Shown here one piece after another: positions 1 to 7,967 of a stretch of DNA of 44,170 nt. The notes beneath the pieces were generated by a model. The model saw only the letters and a list, made by a program, of their open reading frames with translations, searched no databases and was not told the origin of the DNA. A program made the translations under genes and the position numbers. Within the stretch, counting starts at the first letter, position 1. Each line of letters opens with the position of its first letter. Source of the stretch: Fusobacterium sp. (lineage in GTDB: Bacteria; Fusobacteriota; Fusobacteriia; Fusobacteriales; Fusobacteriaceae); the NCBI RefSeq assembly GCF_030528405.1, contig NZ_JAUMYY010000013.1, positions 1 to 44,170 on the forward strand. Reading direction: 5' to 3'.

Positions 1-615
1 GCTTGTAGCAATGATGGAAGAAGTTTTTGGGGATTTAAACCACATTTTTCAACAGGAGCTTATATTCATTCTTATGCAATAATAGAAAATGGAAAAATAA
101 ATAGAATGGGAATCCCTAAAGAAAACATTGATAAAATGGATAGCATAATAAATGATAAATATGGAATTCAATTTATAAATGATAATCGAATAGCACCTAA
201 AGATCATAATGAAAATTATAGAATAAAATTTTATAATGATTTAAAAATGACAGTAAATGGAAAAGAATATATAATGTCTAAGGAAAAAATAAGATATTCA
301 GCATCTGATTATGATTTAGATTTACCAGTAAGAATAACAGAAACTAATTATAATGAATATATATTAGATATAGGAGAAATAGAAATTATTGATACAGATG
401 GAAAAATAATAAGACCAAGAACTAAAATACCACCAATAATATTTAAAAAAACTATTTTTAGAACTTATGTAAATGATATAACTGGAAGTGATTTTGACGT
501 ATACTACAGGGGCTGGGCGGAAGATTACCCAAAAGATCCAAGTACATTAAAAAAATTATATAATAATCTTGAAAGAAAATTTGGAAACTTTAAAAAGAAA
601 GAAGAAGAAAAATAA
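1..615 (+). CDS. Immunity-like lipoprotein or secreted protein, 5' end outside window
   Basis: The frame is open from base 1, so the gene begins upstream; an internal ATG at 106 is unlikely to be the true start because the same frame reads through it. The first visible residues are Ala-Cys-Ser-Asn, which could be the end of a lipobox, but the signal peptide is not visible. No catalytic motif is recognised. The second half resembles the lipoprotein at 1256-1795: both have Asn-x-Lys-Glu-Tyr-Ile, then I-L-(D/E)-I-G-x-I, a Gly-x-Ile, and an Ile-Pro-Pro-x-x-x-Lys block, then an aromatic/acidic tail. A perfect hairpin lies 15 bases after its stop. By position next to toxin-tail remnants it may be an immunity protein; that role is inference. 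Confidence 0.7.
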   Translation, partial: ACSNDGRSFWGFKPHFSTGAYIHSYAIIENGKINRMGIPKENIDKMDSIINDKYGIQFINDNRIAPKDHNENYRIKFYNDLKMTVNGKEYIMSKEKIRYSASDYDLDLPVRITETNYNEYILDIGEIEIIDTDGKIIRPRTKIPPIIFKKTIFRTYVNDITGSDFDVYYRGWAEDYPKDPSTLKKLYNNLERKFGNFKKKEEEK

Positions 616-629
616 TTGATATTTTATAG

Positions 630-660
630 GTAGCCTAAGAAAATCTTAGGCTACTTGTTA
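630..660 (+). terminator. Hairpin, copy 1 of a duplicated element
   Basis: An 11-bp perfect stem (630-640 with 644-654) closes over a 3-base loop and is followed by TTGTTA. It can serve as the terminator of the preceding gene. The same stem core, with the same flanks (TTTTATAG before, TTGTT after), recurs at 1927-1960. Confidence 0.7.
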
Positions 661-1259
661 AAAGATTAAAAAAAGATATTTTTTTAAATGGTTTAATAGC
701 GGATGTAGCAGAAGCGGGAATTGGTTTATTAGGAAATAAAATTGGATTAAATTGGGCAGGAAATGATGTAAAGGAAATATTTATAAAAAGACCAGATTTA
801 ATGAAGAACTTTATAGCACATAGTCAAGGAACAATAAAGTATAAAGCAGCAATAGATTCATTATATAAGACAGAGGAAGGGAAGTTATTGCTAAAAGATA
901 ATGTAAAAAATACTTTATTAGTAGGTTTAGCAATAACTCCAGGAATGTATAAAGACTTGGAAGGAAAATTTGAAGAAATAAGCAAAATGAAAGGGGAAGA
1001 TAATAAAATAAAGTTAGAAAAATTAGTAAACAAAAAAGATATTGTGCCAGGTATGTGGGGGCATAAACCTAATACAAATTGGGAAACACACCCTGTTGCT
1101 AATTATAACCTTAAAGATTATATAAGAAAACCTGATGGAATTTATGAAAGAAAGACTGATAAGAATGGAAAAACTGTTCCTAATATTACAATTGTTATAG
1201 AAGAAGTGATTGATAGAAATAAGAGATTTAATTACAACTCTCAAGGAGGTAAAAAATGA
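639..1259 (+). pseudogene. Orphan C-terminal tail of a large secreted toxin/hemagglutinin
   Basis: The reading frame is open from 639, directly after a TAA at 636 that lies inside the hairpin, down to TGA at 1259. No ATG, GTG or TTG occurs before ATG 801, and that ATG has no Shine-Dalgarno. The residues before it (including NWAGNDVKEIF and KRPDLMKNFIAHSQGT) read like ordinary protein. So this looks like the 3' end of a larger gene cut off at the hairpin. The HSQGT segment resembles the nucleophile elbow of alpha/beta hydrolases, but the rest of such a fold is not evident. The last ~30 residues match the fragment at 1801-1905. The stop overlaps the ATG of the next lipoprotein gene (ATGA), the usual toxin-immunity arrangement. 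A CdiA-like origin is inference. Confidence 0.6.
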
Positions 1260-1795
1260 AAAAAATAATATTTTTATTTATAATAATATTTAGCATTACA
1301 GGATGTAAAACAATTCAAATAAACACATCTTATGGATATAAAGTAACAACTAAAAAAGAAAATGAGGTTTATAATAAGATTGATATTGGCACAACAATAA
1401 TGGATACTTCAAAAAAAGAGAAAAGTCCTTTAACAAGAGTAAGTATTAGCAGTAAAGACGAAAAAAATAATATAAAAGAAACTCCAAAAACAATAAAAAT
1501 AATTTCTAATAAGAAAGAATATATTATAAATATAGATTCAAAATATAATACAATTTACCCAGTTTATGATAATGGGATAATAATAGATTCTGATAATTTC
1601 ATTCTTGAAATAGGAAATATAAAATTTAAAAATGGAACAATTTTAAATATTCCTCCCTTATTAATTAAAAGATATGTATATGTATATAAGATAAATAATT
1701 TTTTAGATGCTCTAAATCAAAATACAAGAGAAGATTTATTTGAAGGAACAATAGAAGAGTATAGAGAGTGGAAAAAGAGAAATATGAATAAATAA
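1256..1795 (+). CDS. Small lipoprotein, putative immunity protein of the toxin tail
   Basis: 179 residues. A short positive start, a hydrophobic stretch and the lipobox Ile-Thr-Gly-Cys (Cys17) mark a lipoprotein. GGAGG at 1244-1248 gives a clear ribosome site for ATG 1256, which overlaps the stop of the upstream toxin tail by four bases, so translation is probably coupled. The body is Lys/Ile/Asn-rich with no known catalytic motif. Its C-terminal half is similar to the partial gene at 1-615 (I-L-E-I-G-x-I and Ile-Pro-Pro blocks), pointing to duplication. Coupling to a toxin tail and lipidation fit an immunity lipoprotein, but no immunity family is recognised. It could also be an unrelated small surface lipoprotein. 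Confidence 0.75.
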   Translation: MKKIIFLFIIIFSITGCKTIQINTSYGYKVTTKKENEVYNKIDIGTTIMDTSKKEKSPLTRVSISSKDEKNNIKETPKTIKIISNKKEYIINIDSKYNTIYPVYDNGIIIDSDNFILEIGNIKFKNGTILNIPPLLIKRYVYVYKINNFLDALNQNTREDLFEGTIEEYREWKKRNMNK

Positions 1796-1800
1796 GTATT

Positions 1801-1905
1801 TTGGAGGTTAGAAATGAAAATGGTAATCCTGTTGAAAATACAAAAATTATTATTAAAGAAATAATAGATAAAGATAAAAAGTTTAATTATAACCCTGAGA
1901 AGTAA
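1801..1905 (+). pseudogene. Second toxin-tail fragment, ~34 codons
   Basis: Frame 1801-1905 encodes a stretch ending in FNYNPEK. It aligns with the end of the tail at 639-1259: both have a charged start, an Asn-Gly turn, Ile/Val strands, then (I/V)-I-(K/E)-E-(I/V)-I-D and a (K/R)-F-N-Y-N ending. No proper start codon or ribosome site serves it (only a TTG at 1801), and it begins six bases after the previous stop. It is best read as a leftover C-terminal fragment of a paralogous toxin gene. Confidence 0.6.
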
Positions 1906-1926
1906 ATATGAATTAATTTTTTATAG

Positions 1927-1960
1927 GTAGCCTAAAATTTCTATTAGGCTACTTGTTGTT
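1927..1960 (+). terminator. Hairpin, copy 2 of the duplicated element
   Basis: A 9-bp stem (1927-1935 with 1944-1952) with an 8-base loop, followed by TTGTTGTT. Stem sequence and flanks match the hairpin at 630-660, so this is a second copy and not a chance terminator. It closes the tail/lipoprotein array. Confidence 0.65.
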
Positions 1961-1979
1961 AAAAAGCAAATATAAAAAT

Positions 1980-2026
1980 AAACTGCACTGTAGTTCTTAA
2001 AGGATAAGAGAAGAGTGCAGTTTTTT
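1980..2026. terminator. Bidirectional terminator between the toxin array and corA
   Basis: A 10-bp stem (1980-1989 with 2014-2023) has a T run on the right (2021-2026) and an A-rich run on the left, so it can stop transcripts from both sides. It lies between the + strand array and the end of the - strand corA gene. Confidence 0.7.
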
Positions 2027-2038
2027 ATTTAAATTTTA

Positions 2039-3106
2039 TTAAAACCATTTTCTTTTTTTAAAATAGATTATCATACAGATAACTAGAGTAAACATTGTAC
2101 TCAAAACTAAAAAATAGCCATATCTCCAATTGAGTTCAGGCATAAATTTAAAGTTCATACCATAGAGTCCTGATAGAAATGTAAGTGGCATAAAAATTGT
2201 AGATATTATGGCTAAGGTTTTCATAACTTCATTCATAGTATTACTCAGAGTGGAATGATAAAGCTGAATAAGATCGGTTACTCTATTGTTAAGCATTTCA
2301 ACAGTATCAAATGCAATTATACTATGATCGTTTAAGTCACCTAGATAGTATTTCATTTCTTCTGGAAAATAATGTAATAAATTACGAGTTTGTAATTTAG
2401 CTACAAGTTCTCTTATTGGAGAGATAAATCTTTTCAAAAGAGATACATTTTGTTTTAAAGAAATAATATTTTCTAGGTCTTCACGGTTAGAATTATGAAT
2501 AATTTTTGTTTCAATATCATCAATTTCAAATTCAATTTCATCTAAAATTAATAAATAATGATCAACTATTGTATCAATAAGCATATAACTAAGATAACTA
2601 CTATCATAGGTTCCAAATCTATTTTTTGGGTTTTTTATTCTGTACCTCACATCATCAAAAATATCAAAAGCAGTTTCCTGGAAGGTGATTAAAATATTTT
2701 CTTTTAAAATAATTGAAACCTGTTCATAGTTAATTTCTTTGGTAAGCAATTCCAAAGATAACATTTTTAAGACAATTTGTATATAAGTTCCTCTATCATC
2801 TATTTTTACTCGTTGATCAGGGTTAACAATATCTTCCAAGGCTAGATTATCAATATTAAAAATTCTCCCAATTTCTTTAATAAGTTCAGTATTATGGATG
2901 CCATCTATATTTATCCAAATATATCCATCAAAATCTAAGTCTAAAATTAGTTCATCATTTTCAGTAAAGATTTCCTTTTTATAAAAATTTTTTTGATAAT
3001 AAATAACAGTAATATTAACAATTTCATTATCTGGTTCACCAGTATATACAATGCTGCCAGGAGGAAGTCCTAATTTTCTATTTTTTAAAGAAGTTAAATT
3101 TTGCAA
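2039..3106 (-). CDS. corA: CorA-family magnesium/divalent cation channel
   Basis: 355 residues, the normal CorA length. It forms a pentameric inner-membrane channel for Mg2+ (Co2+/Ni2+ possible). The N-terminal ~290 residues are the acidic, helical cytoplasmic domain. The C-terminus has two membrane helices, the first ending in the diagnostic Tyr-Gly-Met-Asn signature, a short outer loop, and a basic KKRKWF tail. The start codon is TTG (3106-3104), fixed by AGGAGGT-type sequence at 3113-3118 six bases upstream. It is transcribed alone, diverging from the traT-like gene, with an extended -10 at 3143-3148 and the shared terminator at 1980-2026. Family assignment is firm; ion preference is not visible. 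Confidence 0.95.
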   Translation of the reverse strand: MQNLTSLKNRKLGLPPGSIVYTGEPDNEIVNITVIYYQKNFYKKEIFTENDELILDLDFDGYIWINIDGIHNTELIKEIGRIFNIDNLALEDIVNPDQRVKIDDRGTYIQIVLKMLSLELLTKEINYEQVSIILKENILITFQETAFDIFDDVRYRIKNPKNRFGTYDSSYLSYMLIDTIVDHYLLILDEIEFEIDDIETKIIHNSNREDLENIISLKQNVSLLKRFISPIRELVAKLQTRNLLHYFPEEMKYYLGDLNDHSIIAFDTVEMLNNRVTDLIQLYHSTLSNTMNEVMKTLAIISTIFMPLTFLSGLYGMNFKFMPELNWRYGYFLVLSTMFTLVICMIIYFKKRKWF

Positions 3107-3142
3107 TTTTTTACCTCCAAATTTTCAATAATTTTCCTTTGA

Positions 3143-3148
3143 ATTATA
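3143..3148 (-). promoter_or_regulatory. Extended -10 promoter of corA
   Basis: On the minus strand the sequence reads TGGTATAAT, a perfect -10 with the TGn extension, about 37 bases before the TTG start. The -35 region is only a T-rich stretch. Confidence 0.55.
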
Positions 3149-3199
3149 CCATATAGAGATAAAAATAAAAATAATTCGTTTTTAAAATACTTAAAAATA

Positions 3200-3208
3200 T
3201 GGTAAAAT
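3200..3208 (+). promoter_or_regulatory. Extended -10 promoter of the traT-like operon
   Basis: TGGTAAAAT lies 33 bases before ATG 3242 with no convincing -35. It has the same TGn form as several other promoters here. It probably drives the run of genes to 8975, in which no terminator-like hairpin was found. Confidence 0.45.
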
Positions 3209-3241
3209 AAAAAAAATTAAAATTAAAAGGAAGTGAATTTT

Positions 3242-3967
3242 ATGAATTTCAAAAAATATTTAAAATCTTTAGTTTTATTAATAATAGTATTTACAATTAC
3301 ATCTTGTAGTGCATTACACACTACAATTTCTAAGAGAAATTTAGACGTTCAGACAAAGATGTCAGATACAATTTGGTTAGATCCAGTTGCAGGGGATAAG
3401 ACTGTATTTTTACAAATAAGAAATACTTCTGGTAAAAATTTAACAATAGAAAATAGAATAATAAGTAAAATGCAAGAAAAAGGATATAGAGTTGTTGGTG
3501 ATCCTTCAATGGCAAGATATTGGCTACAAGCAAATATTTTAAAAGTGGATAAAGTTGATTTAAGAGAGGTTAGTCCTGATACATTTTCTAATGTAGTTTT
3601 AGCTGGAGGAATTGGAGCAGCTCTTGGAGGAACAAGATCAGGAGGAATTTATACAGCAGTTGGTTGGGGACTTGCAGCAGCTACAATTTCAACAATTGCT
3701 GATGCATTAGTTAAAGATATAAACTATGCTATGGTTACAGATATCTTAATAACAGAAAAAACAGGGAAAACAGTTAGTGTTACTACAAAAAATGTTGTAA
3801 AACAAGGTACATCTGGAGCAAGAACTTCAACTTCTAGTGAATCGACTAATGTTGATAAATATTCAACAAGAGTTTTAAGTATAGCTAATAAAGTAAACTT
3901 AAAATTTGAAGATGCAGTGCCAGTTTTAGAAGAAGAGTTGGTAAACGTATTGTCAGGAATATTTTAA
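3242..3967 (+). CDS. traT: TraT-like outer-membrane lipoprotein
   Basis: 241 residues, close to plasmid TraT. Signal peptide with lipobox Ile-Thr-Ser-Cys (Cys22), the start S-A-L-H-T, a conserved D-T-I-W-L-(D/E)-P segment, K-x-V-(F/Y)-(L/V)-Q-I-(R/K)-N-T-S, and the central glycine-rich hydrophobic region (A-G-G-I-G-A-A-L-G-G) typical of TraT/complement-resistance proteins. ATG 3242 is preferred over GTG 3233 because AGGAAG ends just before it and the GTG lies within the ribosome site. On F plasmids TraT mediates surface exclusion and serum resistance; a chromosomal copy upstream of housekeeping genes more likely has a general surface role. No conjugation gene is near. Confidence 0.88.
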   Translation: MNFKKYLKSLVLLIIVFTITSCSALHTTISKRNLDVQTKMSDTIWLDPVAGDKTVFLQIRNTSGKNLTIENRIISKMQEKGYRVVGDPSMARYWLQANILKVDKVDLREVSPDTFSNVVLAGGIGAALGGTRSGGIYTAVGWGLAAATISTIADALVKDINYAMVTDILITEKTGKTVSVTTKNVVKQGTSGARTSTSSESTNVDKYSTRVLSIANKVNLKFEDAVPVLEEELVNVLSGIF

Positions 3968-3984
3968 CAAGGAAGGTGTAGGCT

Positions 3985-5673
3985 ATGATAATGGCTGAGT
4001 ACAATAAATGGCTAAATTCAGATCTCCTTACTGAAGAAGAAAAAGAGGAATTGAGAAGTATAGAAAATGATATCAAAGAAATAGAAAGTAGATTTTATAC
4101 CAATTTAAGTTTTGGAACAGCAGGAATGCGAGGGATCAGAGGAATTGGTAAGAATAGAATGAATAGATATAATATTTGGAAGGCGACACAAGGATTGGCT
4201 AACTATATTATAAATTCTACAGCTGAAATTGGTAAAGAAAAAGGAGTTGCTATAGCCTATGACTGTAGGTTGGATTCTGAAGATAATGCAAGAAATACAG
4301 CTATGGTCTTAGCGGGAAATGGAATAAAAGTATACTTATTTAAAAGTCTTAGAACTACTCCTGAATTATCTTTTGCCACAAGAGAGCTTAAAGCACAAGC
4401 AGGAATAATGATAACAGCCTCTCATAATCCGAAGGAATATAATGGCTATAAGGTTTACTGGGAAGACGGAGCACAGATAGTTGATCCTCAAGCTAAAGGC
4501 ATAGTGGAATCAGTAAATAATGTAGATATATTTACAGATATAAAAAAAATGGATTTCAATGAAGCTTTGGAGAAAAAATTGATTGAGTACATAGGTGAAA
4601 AAGTTGATGAGAGGTATATAGAAGAAGTTAAGAAGAATGCTATAAATATAGATATTCCAAACAAAGAAAAATTTAAAATTGTATATTCGCCTCTTCATGG
4701 AACAGCTGGAAGACCAGTAACAAGGGTTTTAAAAGAAATGGGTTTTGAGAGTGTGGAGGTTGTTAAAGAACAAATCCATCCCGATGGCAATTTCCCAACA
4801 TGTAGCTATGCTAATCCAGAAGATACTTCTGTTTTTAAATTATCTATGGAACTTGCAGATAAAACAGGTGCTAAGCTTTGTATAGCTAATGACCCTGATG
4901 GAGATAGAGTTGGAATAGCAATCTTAGATGAGAATAAAAATTGGTTTATACCAAATGGCAACCAAATAGGAATATTAATAGCTGAATATATTGTAAATTA
5001 TAAGAAAAATATTCCAGCTAATGGAACTATGATAACAACAATAGTTTCTACCCCTCTTTTTGATACTATAGTAGAAAAAAATGGGCTTAGAACTTTCAGA
5101 ACATTAACAGGTTTTAAATACATGGGAGAAAAAATAAGACAATTTGAAAATAAAGAATTGGATGGGACATTTTTATTTAGTTTTGAAGAATCAATAGGTT
5201 ATTTGATAGGAACTCATGTGAGAGATAAAGATGCTGTAGTATCAAGTATGCTAATAGCTGAAATGGCAGCATTCTATGATAGTAAAGCTTCCAGTTTGTA
5301 TAGAGAACTTATAAGAATATATGAAAAATATGGTTGGCGTCTTGAAAAAACAATACCAGTAACTAAAGGTGGAAAAGATGGTTTAGATGAGATTTCAAGA
5401 ATAATGAGAAGACTTAGAGAAGTTGAACATAAAGAAATTGTTGGGATAAAAGTAAGAAAATACTTGGACTTTGACCAAAATGTAAACGGTTTACCTAAAT
5501 CTGATGTCGTGCAATTAATTTTGGAAGATGAAACTTATTTAACTGTTAGACCTTCAGGAACAGAACCTAAAATAAAATATTATATCTCAGTTGTAGATGC
5601 CGACAAGAAGATTGCAGAAAAAAAATTAGAAAAAGTAGTAGATGGATTTAAAAAATATGTTGAAAGTTTATAA
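3985..5673 (+). CDS. pgm: Phosphoglucomutase/phosphomannomutase (alpha-D-phosphohexomutase)
   Basis: 562 residues, the size of the long PgcA-type bacterial phosphoglucomutases. It interconverts hexose 1- and 6-phosphates, feeding glycolysis and sugar-nucleotide/LPS synthesis. Visible signatures are the N-terminal FGTAGMRG, the active-site phosphoserine loop TASHNPKEYNGYK with Ser146, the Mg2+ loop DPDGDR (303-308), a sugar-binding Glu-Glu-Ser (SFEESIGY) and the C-terminal phosphate-binding RPSGTEPK. GGAAGGTG at 3971-3978 supports ATG 3985. It lies 17 bases after the traT-like gene and overlaps the start of hemW, so it is mid-operon. Glucose versus mannose preference cannot be decided by eye. 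Confidence 0.95.
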   Translation: MIMAEYNKWLNSDLLTEEEKEELRSIENDIKEIESRFYTNLSFGTAGMRGIRGIGKNRMNRYNIWKATQGLANYIINSTAEIGKEKGVAIAYDCRLDSEDNARNTAMVLAGNGIKVYLFKSLRTTPELSFATRELKAQAGIMITASHNPKEYNGYKVYWEDGAQIVDPQAKGIVESVNNVDIFTDIKKMDFNEALEKKLIEYIGEKVDERYIEEVKKNAINIDIPNKEKFKIVYSPLHGTAGRPVTRVLKEMGFESVEVVKEQIHPDGNFPTCSYANPEDTSVFKLSMELADKTGAKLCIANDPDGDRVGIAILDENKNWFIPNGNQIGILIAEYIVNYKKNIPANGTMITTIVSTPLFDTIVEKNGLRTFRTLTGFKYMGEKIRQFENKELDGTFLFSFEESIGYLIGTHVRDKDAVVSSMLIAEMAAFYDSKASSLYRELIRIYEKYGWRLEKTIPVTKGGKDGLDEISRIMRRLREVEHKEIVGIKVRKYLDFDQNVNGLPKSDVVQLILEDETYLTVRPSGTEPKIKYYISVVDADKKIAEKKLEKVVDGFKKYVESL

Positions 5674-6754
5674 TACATATGTTCATATACCATTTTGTGA
5701 AAAAAAATGTAATTATTGTGATTTTACTTCTTTCAAATTTGCAGAAAATTTGAGTTTGAAATATGTAAATTATTTATTAAAAGAAATAGAGCTTTATAAA
5801 AAAAAATATGATTTAACAGTAAAGCAAGATACAATTTATTTTGGAGGAGGGACACCGTCTCTCCTTTCAATTGATGAATTGAAAAGAATACTAGCTAATT
5901 TTAATTATGATACAAATACAGAGATAACAATAGAAGTTAATCCTAAGACAGTAAATAAGGAAAAATTAAAAAAATATAAAGAGCTAGGAATAAACAGACT
6001 TAGTATAGGTGTACAAACTTTTAATAATAAATTTTTAAAAAAATTAGGAAGAGTACACAGTAGTAGTGAGGCAGAAAAAATATATTGTGATGCCAGAGAA
6101 GTTGGCTTTGAAAATATAAGTATAGATCTGATGTTTTCTTTACCTGCACAAACTTTAGAAGACTTGGAAAGGGACTTGAATAAGTTGTTCTCTTTAAAAA
6201 CTGAGCATTTTTCTATTTATTCACTTATTTGGGAAGAAGGAACAGAATTTTATAAGGAATTAATTATTGGTAAACTAAAGGAAACAGAAAATGAACTGGA
6301 AGCTCAAATGTATGAAAAAATAATAGAGCTTGCAGAGAAAAATGGATATAAACATTATGAAATTTCTAATTTTTCTAAGCCTGGTTTAGAATCAAGGCAT
6401 AATATGATATATTGGGAAAATAAAAATTATTTAGGTTTAGGGCTTGCAGCAGCAGGTTATTTAGAAAATATAAGATATAAAAATTATAGTAATTTTAATA
6501 AATATTATAAAAAATTAGATCTTATTGAATTTCCAATGGAAGAAAAAGAAATTTTAAGTCAGGATGAAATAGATGAATATGGATATTTAGTTGGATTTAG
6601 AATCTTAGGGAAAAAAATGCAGGCCACGGAAAAAAATAGAAAAATTTTTCAAGATATGGAAGAGGAAGGCTATCTTAAAAAGAATGGAGATTTTTATATT
6701 ATGACTAAAAAAGCTTTAATGTTTTTTAATGATTTCATATCTAATTTTATATAG
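5657..6754 (+). CDS. hemW: HemW-like radical SAM heme chaperone
   Basis: About 365 residues, matching HemW. The Cys-x3-Cys-x2-Cys motif (C14, C18, C21 from this start) for the 4Fe-4S/SAM cluster follows a HIPFC segment; FGGGTPS, the E-x-N-P strand, G-(I/V)-x-R-(L/I)-S-(I/L)-G-V-Q-(T/S) and S-R-H-N-x-x-Y-W are all diagnostic for the HemN/HemW family. HemW binds heme and delivers it to membrane enzymes; it is usually not a coproporphyrinogen oxidase despite old annotations. An in-frame ATG at 5642 would add five residues; neither has a strong ribosome site, and 5657 gives the usual distance to HIPFC. Either start overlaps pgm, implying translational coupling. Confidence 0.93.
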   Translation: MLKVYNTYVHIPFCEKKCNYCDFTSFKFAENLSLKYVNYLLKEIELYKKKYDLTVKQDTIYFGGGTPSLLSIDELKRILANFNYDTNTEITIEVNPKTVNKEKLKKYKELGINRLSIGVQTFNNKFLKKLGRVHSSSEAEKIYCDAREVGFENISIDLMFSLPAQTLEDLERDLNKLFSLKTEHFSIYSLIWEEGTEFYKELIIGKLKETENELEAQMYEKIIELAEKNGYKHYEISNFSKPGLESRHNMIYWENKNYLGLGLAAAGYLENIRYKNYSNFNKYYKKLDLIEFPMEEKEILSQDEIDEYGYLVGFRILGKKMQATEKNRKIFQDMEEEGYLKKNGDFYIMTKKALMFFNDFISNFI

Positions 6755-6789
6755 GTAATAGTTTAATAAGTTTTGACAGGAGAAGAGTA

Positions 6790-7461
6790 ATGACCATAAA
6801 AGAAAATATTGATGAAATCTTAGAAGATATAAAAAAATATTCGCCATATCCTGAAAGAGTAAAATTAGTAGCAGTTACTAAATATATGGATACAGATAAA
6901 ATTGAAGAAGTTATAAAGCTTGGTCAAAATTCATTAGGAGAAAATAAGGCACAACTTATAAGAGAAAAGATAAATTATTTTAAAGATAAAAACATAGATG
7001 TAGAATGGCACTTTATAGGAAATTTACAAAAAAATAAAATTAAGTATATAATTAATGATGTCAGCCTTATACATTCTGTAAATAAAATTTCTTTAGCTCA
7101 AGAAATAGATAAGAAAGCTAGCCAAATAAATAGGATTGTAGATGTCTTATTGGAAGTAAATATTCATGGTGAAGAAAGTAAACAAGGCTACTCCTTTGAA
7201 GAGCTTTTATTTGATTTAAAAGAATTGAAAGCTTTAAAAAATATAAATATAAAAGGGCTTATGACTATGGCACCTTTAAATGTTAGCTCAGAAATAACAA
7301 GAAAAGTTTTCTCACATTTAGTAGAACTAAAAAATATATTGAATAAAGAACATTTTGGAGGAAAGCTAACAGAGCTATCAATGGGTATGTCGGGAGATTA
7401 TAGAATAGCTTTAGAGGAAGGAAGCACTATAATAAGAATAGGATCTAATTTATTAAAGTAG
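6790..7461 (+). CDS. yggS: YggS/PROSC pyridoxal-phosphate homeostasis protein
   Basis: 223 residues, standard for the PLPBP family, a single TIM barrel that binds PLP without known catalysis and buffers free B6 and amino-acid pools. Signatures: VAVTKY with the PLP lysine (Lys31), GENKAQ, W-H-F-I-G-N-L-Q-x-N-K, a G-L-M-T-M-A-P strand, L-S-M-G-M-S-x-D-(Y/F) and the phosphate-binding I-R-I-G-S-x-L end. AGGAGAAGAG precedes the ATG. It sits just upstream of sepF, as in the ylm/dcw neighbourhood of Firmicutes and Cyanobacteria, so the pairing is an ancient gene order. Confidence 0.95.
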   Translation: MTIKENIDEILEDIKKYSPYPERVKLVAVTKYMDTDKIEEVIKLGQNSLGENKAQLIREKINYFKDKNIDVEWHFIGNLQKNKIKYIINDVSLIHSVNKISLAQEIDKKASQINRIVDVLLEVNIHGEESKQGYSFEELLFDLKELKALKNINIKGLMTMAPLNVSSEITRKVFSHLVELKNILNKEHFGGKLTELSMGMSGDYRIALEEGSTIIRIGSNLLK

Positions 7462-7470
7462 GAGGTAAAA

Positions 7471-7965
7471 ATGGGATTAAAGAGAATGTTTAAAGATGTA
7501 AAAGAGTTAGTCGGAATAAATTCTATAGATGATGAAATTGATGAAAATGAAGAATATGAAGAAGAATATGAAGAGGAAATAATTGAGGAAGTAAAAAAAG
7601 CTCCCAAAAGATCTCTTTTTTCAAGAAAAATTAAAGAAGAGGAAATACCAGAGGAGAATGATATTGAACAAGAGGGGAACTTCAGTACAGTATTTATAGA
7701 TCCAAAGCAATTTGAAGACTGCAAAAAAATTGCTAAATATATAAACTTAGAAAAAATGATAACAATTAATTTGGAAAATTTAAACCAGAATACAGCACAG
7801 AGGATACTTGACTTTTTAGCAGGAGCTATGGAAGTAAAAAATGCCAGTTTCGCACAAATAGCAAAAAATGTTTATACTATAGTACCAGAAAATATGAAAG
7901 TGTATTATGAAGGACCTAGGAAAAGAGAAAAGAAATTGATATATTTAGAAAGAGGGGAAAATTAA
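7471..7965 (+). CDS. sepF: SepF-like cell division protein
   Basis: 164 residues. The start is a short helix (MGLKRMFKDV) like the SepF membrane-targeting helix, although less amphipathic. It is followed by a ~50-residue, very acidic, disordered linker and a C-terminal globular domain of ~85 residues. That domain has the SepF pattern: a phi-x-D-P-K-x-F strand start, I-A-x-Y-I, the N-L-(E)-N-L-(N) stretch, A-x-R-I-L-D-F-L-x-G-A and a final strand with I-A-x-N-V-Y-x-I-V-P. SepF anchors FtsZ to the membrane. AGGAGG precedes the start, nine bases after yggS. SepF is typical of Gram-positives, Cyanobacteria and Archaea, so its presence in a diderm genome is notable. Confidence 0.88.
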   Translation: MGLKRMFKDVKELVGINSIDDEIDENEEYEEEYEEEIIEEVKKAPKRSLFSRKIKEEEIPEENDIEQEGNFSTVFIDPKQFEDCKKIAKYINLEKMITINLENLNQNTAQRILDFLAGAMEVKNASFAQIAKNVYTIVPENMKVYYEGPRKREKKLIYLERGEN

Positions 7966-7967
7966 AT

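Noticed and set aside
801-1259. Independent complete gene starting at ATG 801
   Set aside because: No ribosome site, and protein-like sequence continues upstream in the same frame to 639. A truncated tail explains it better.
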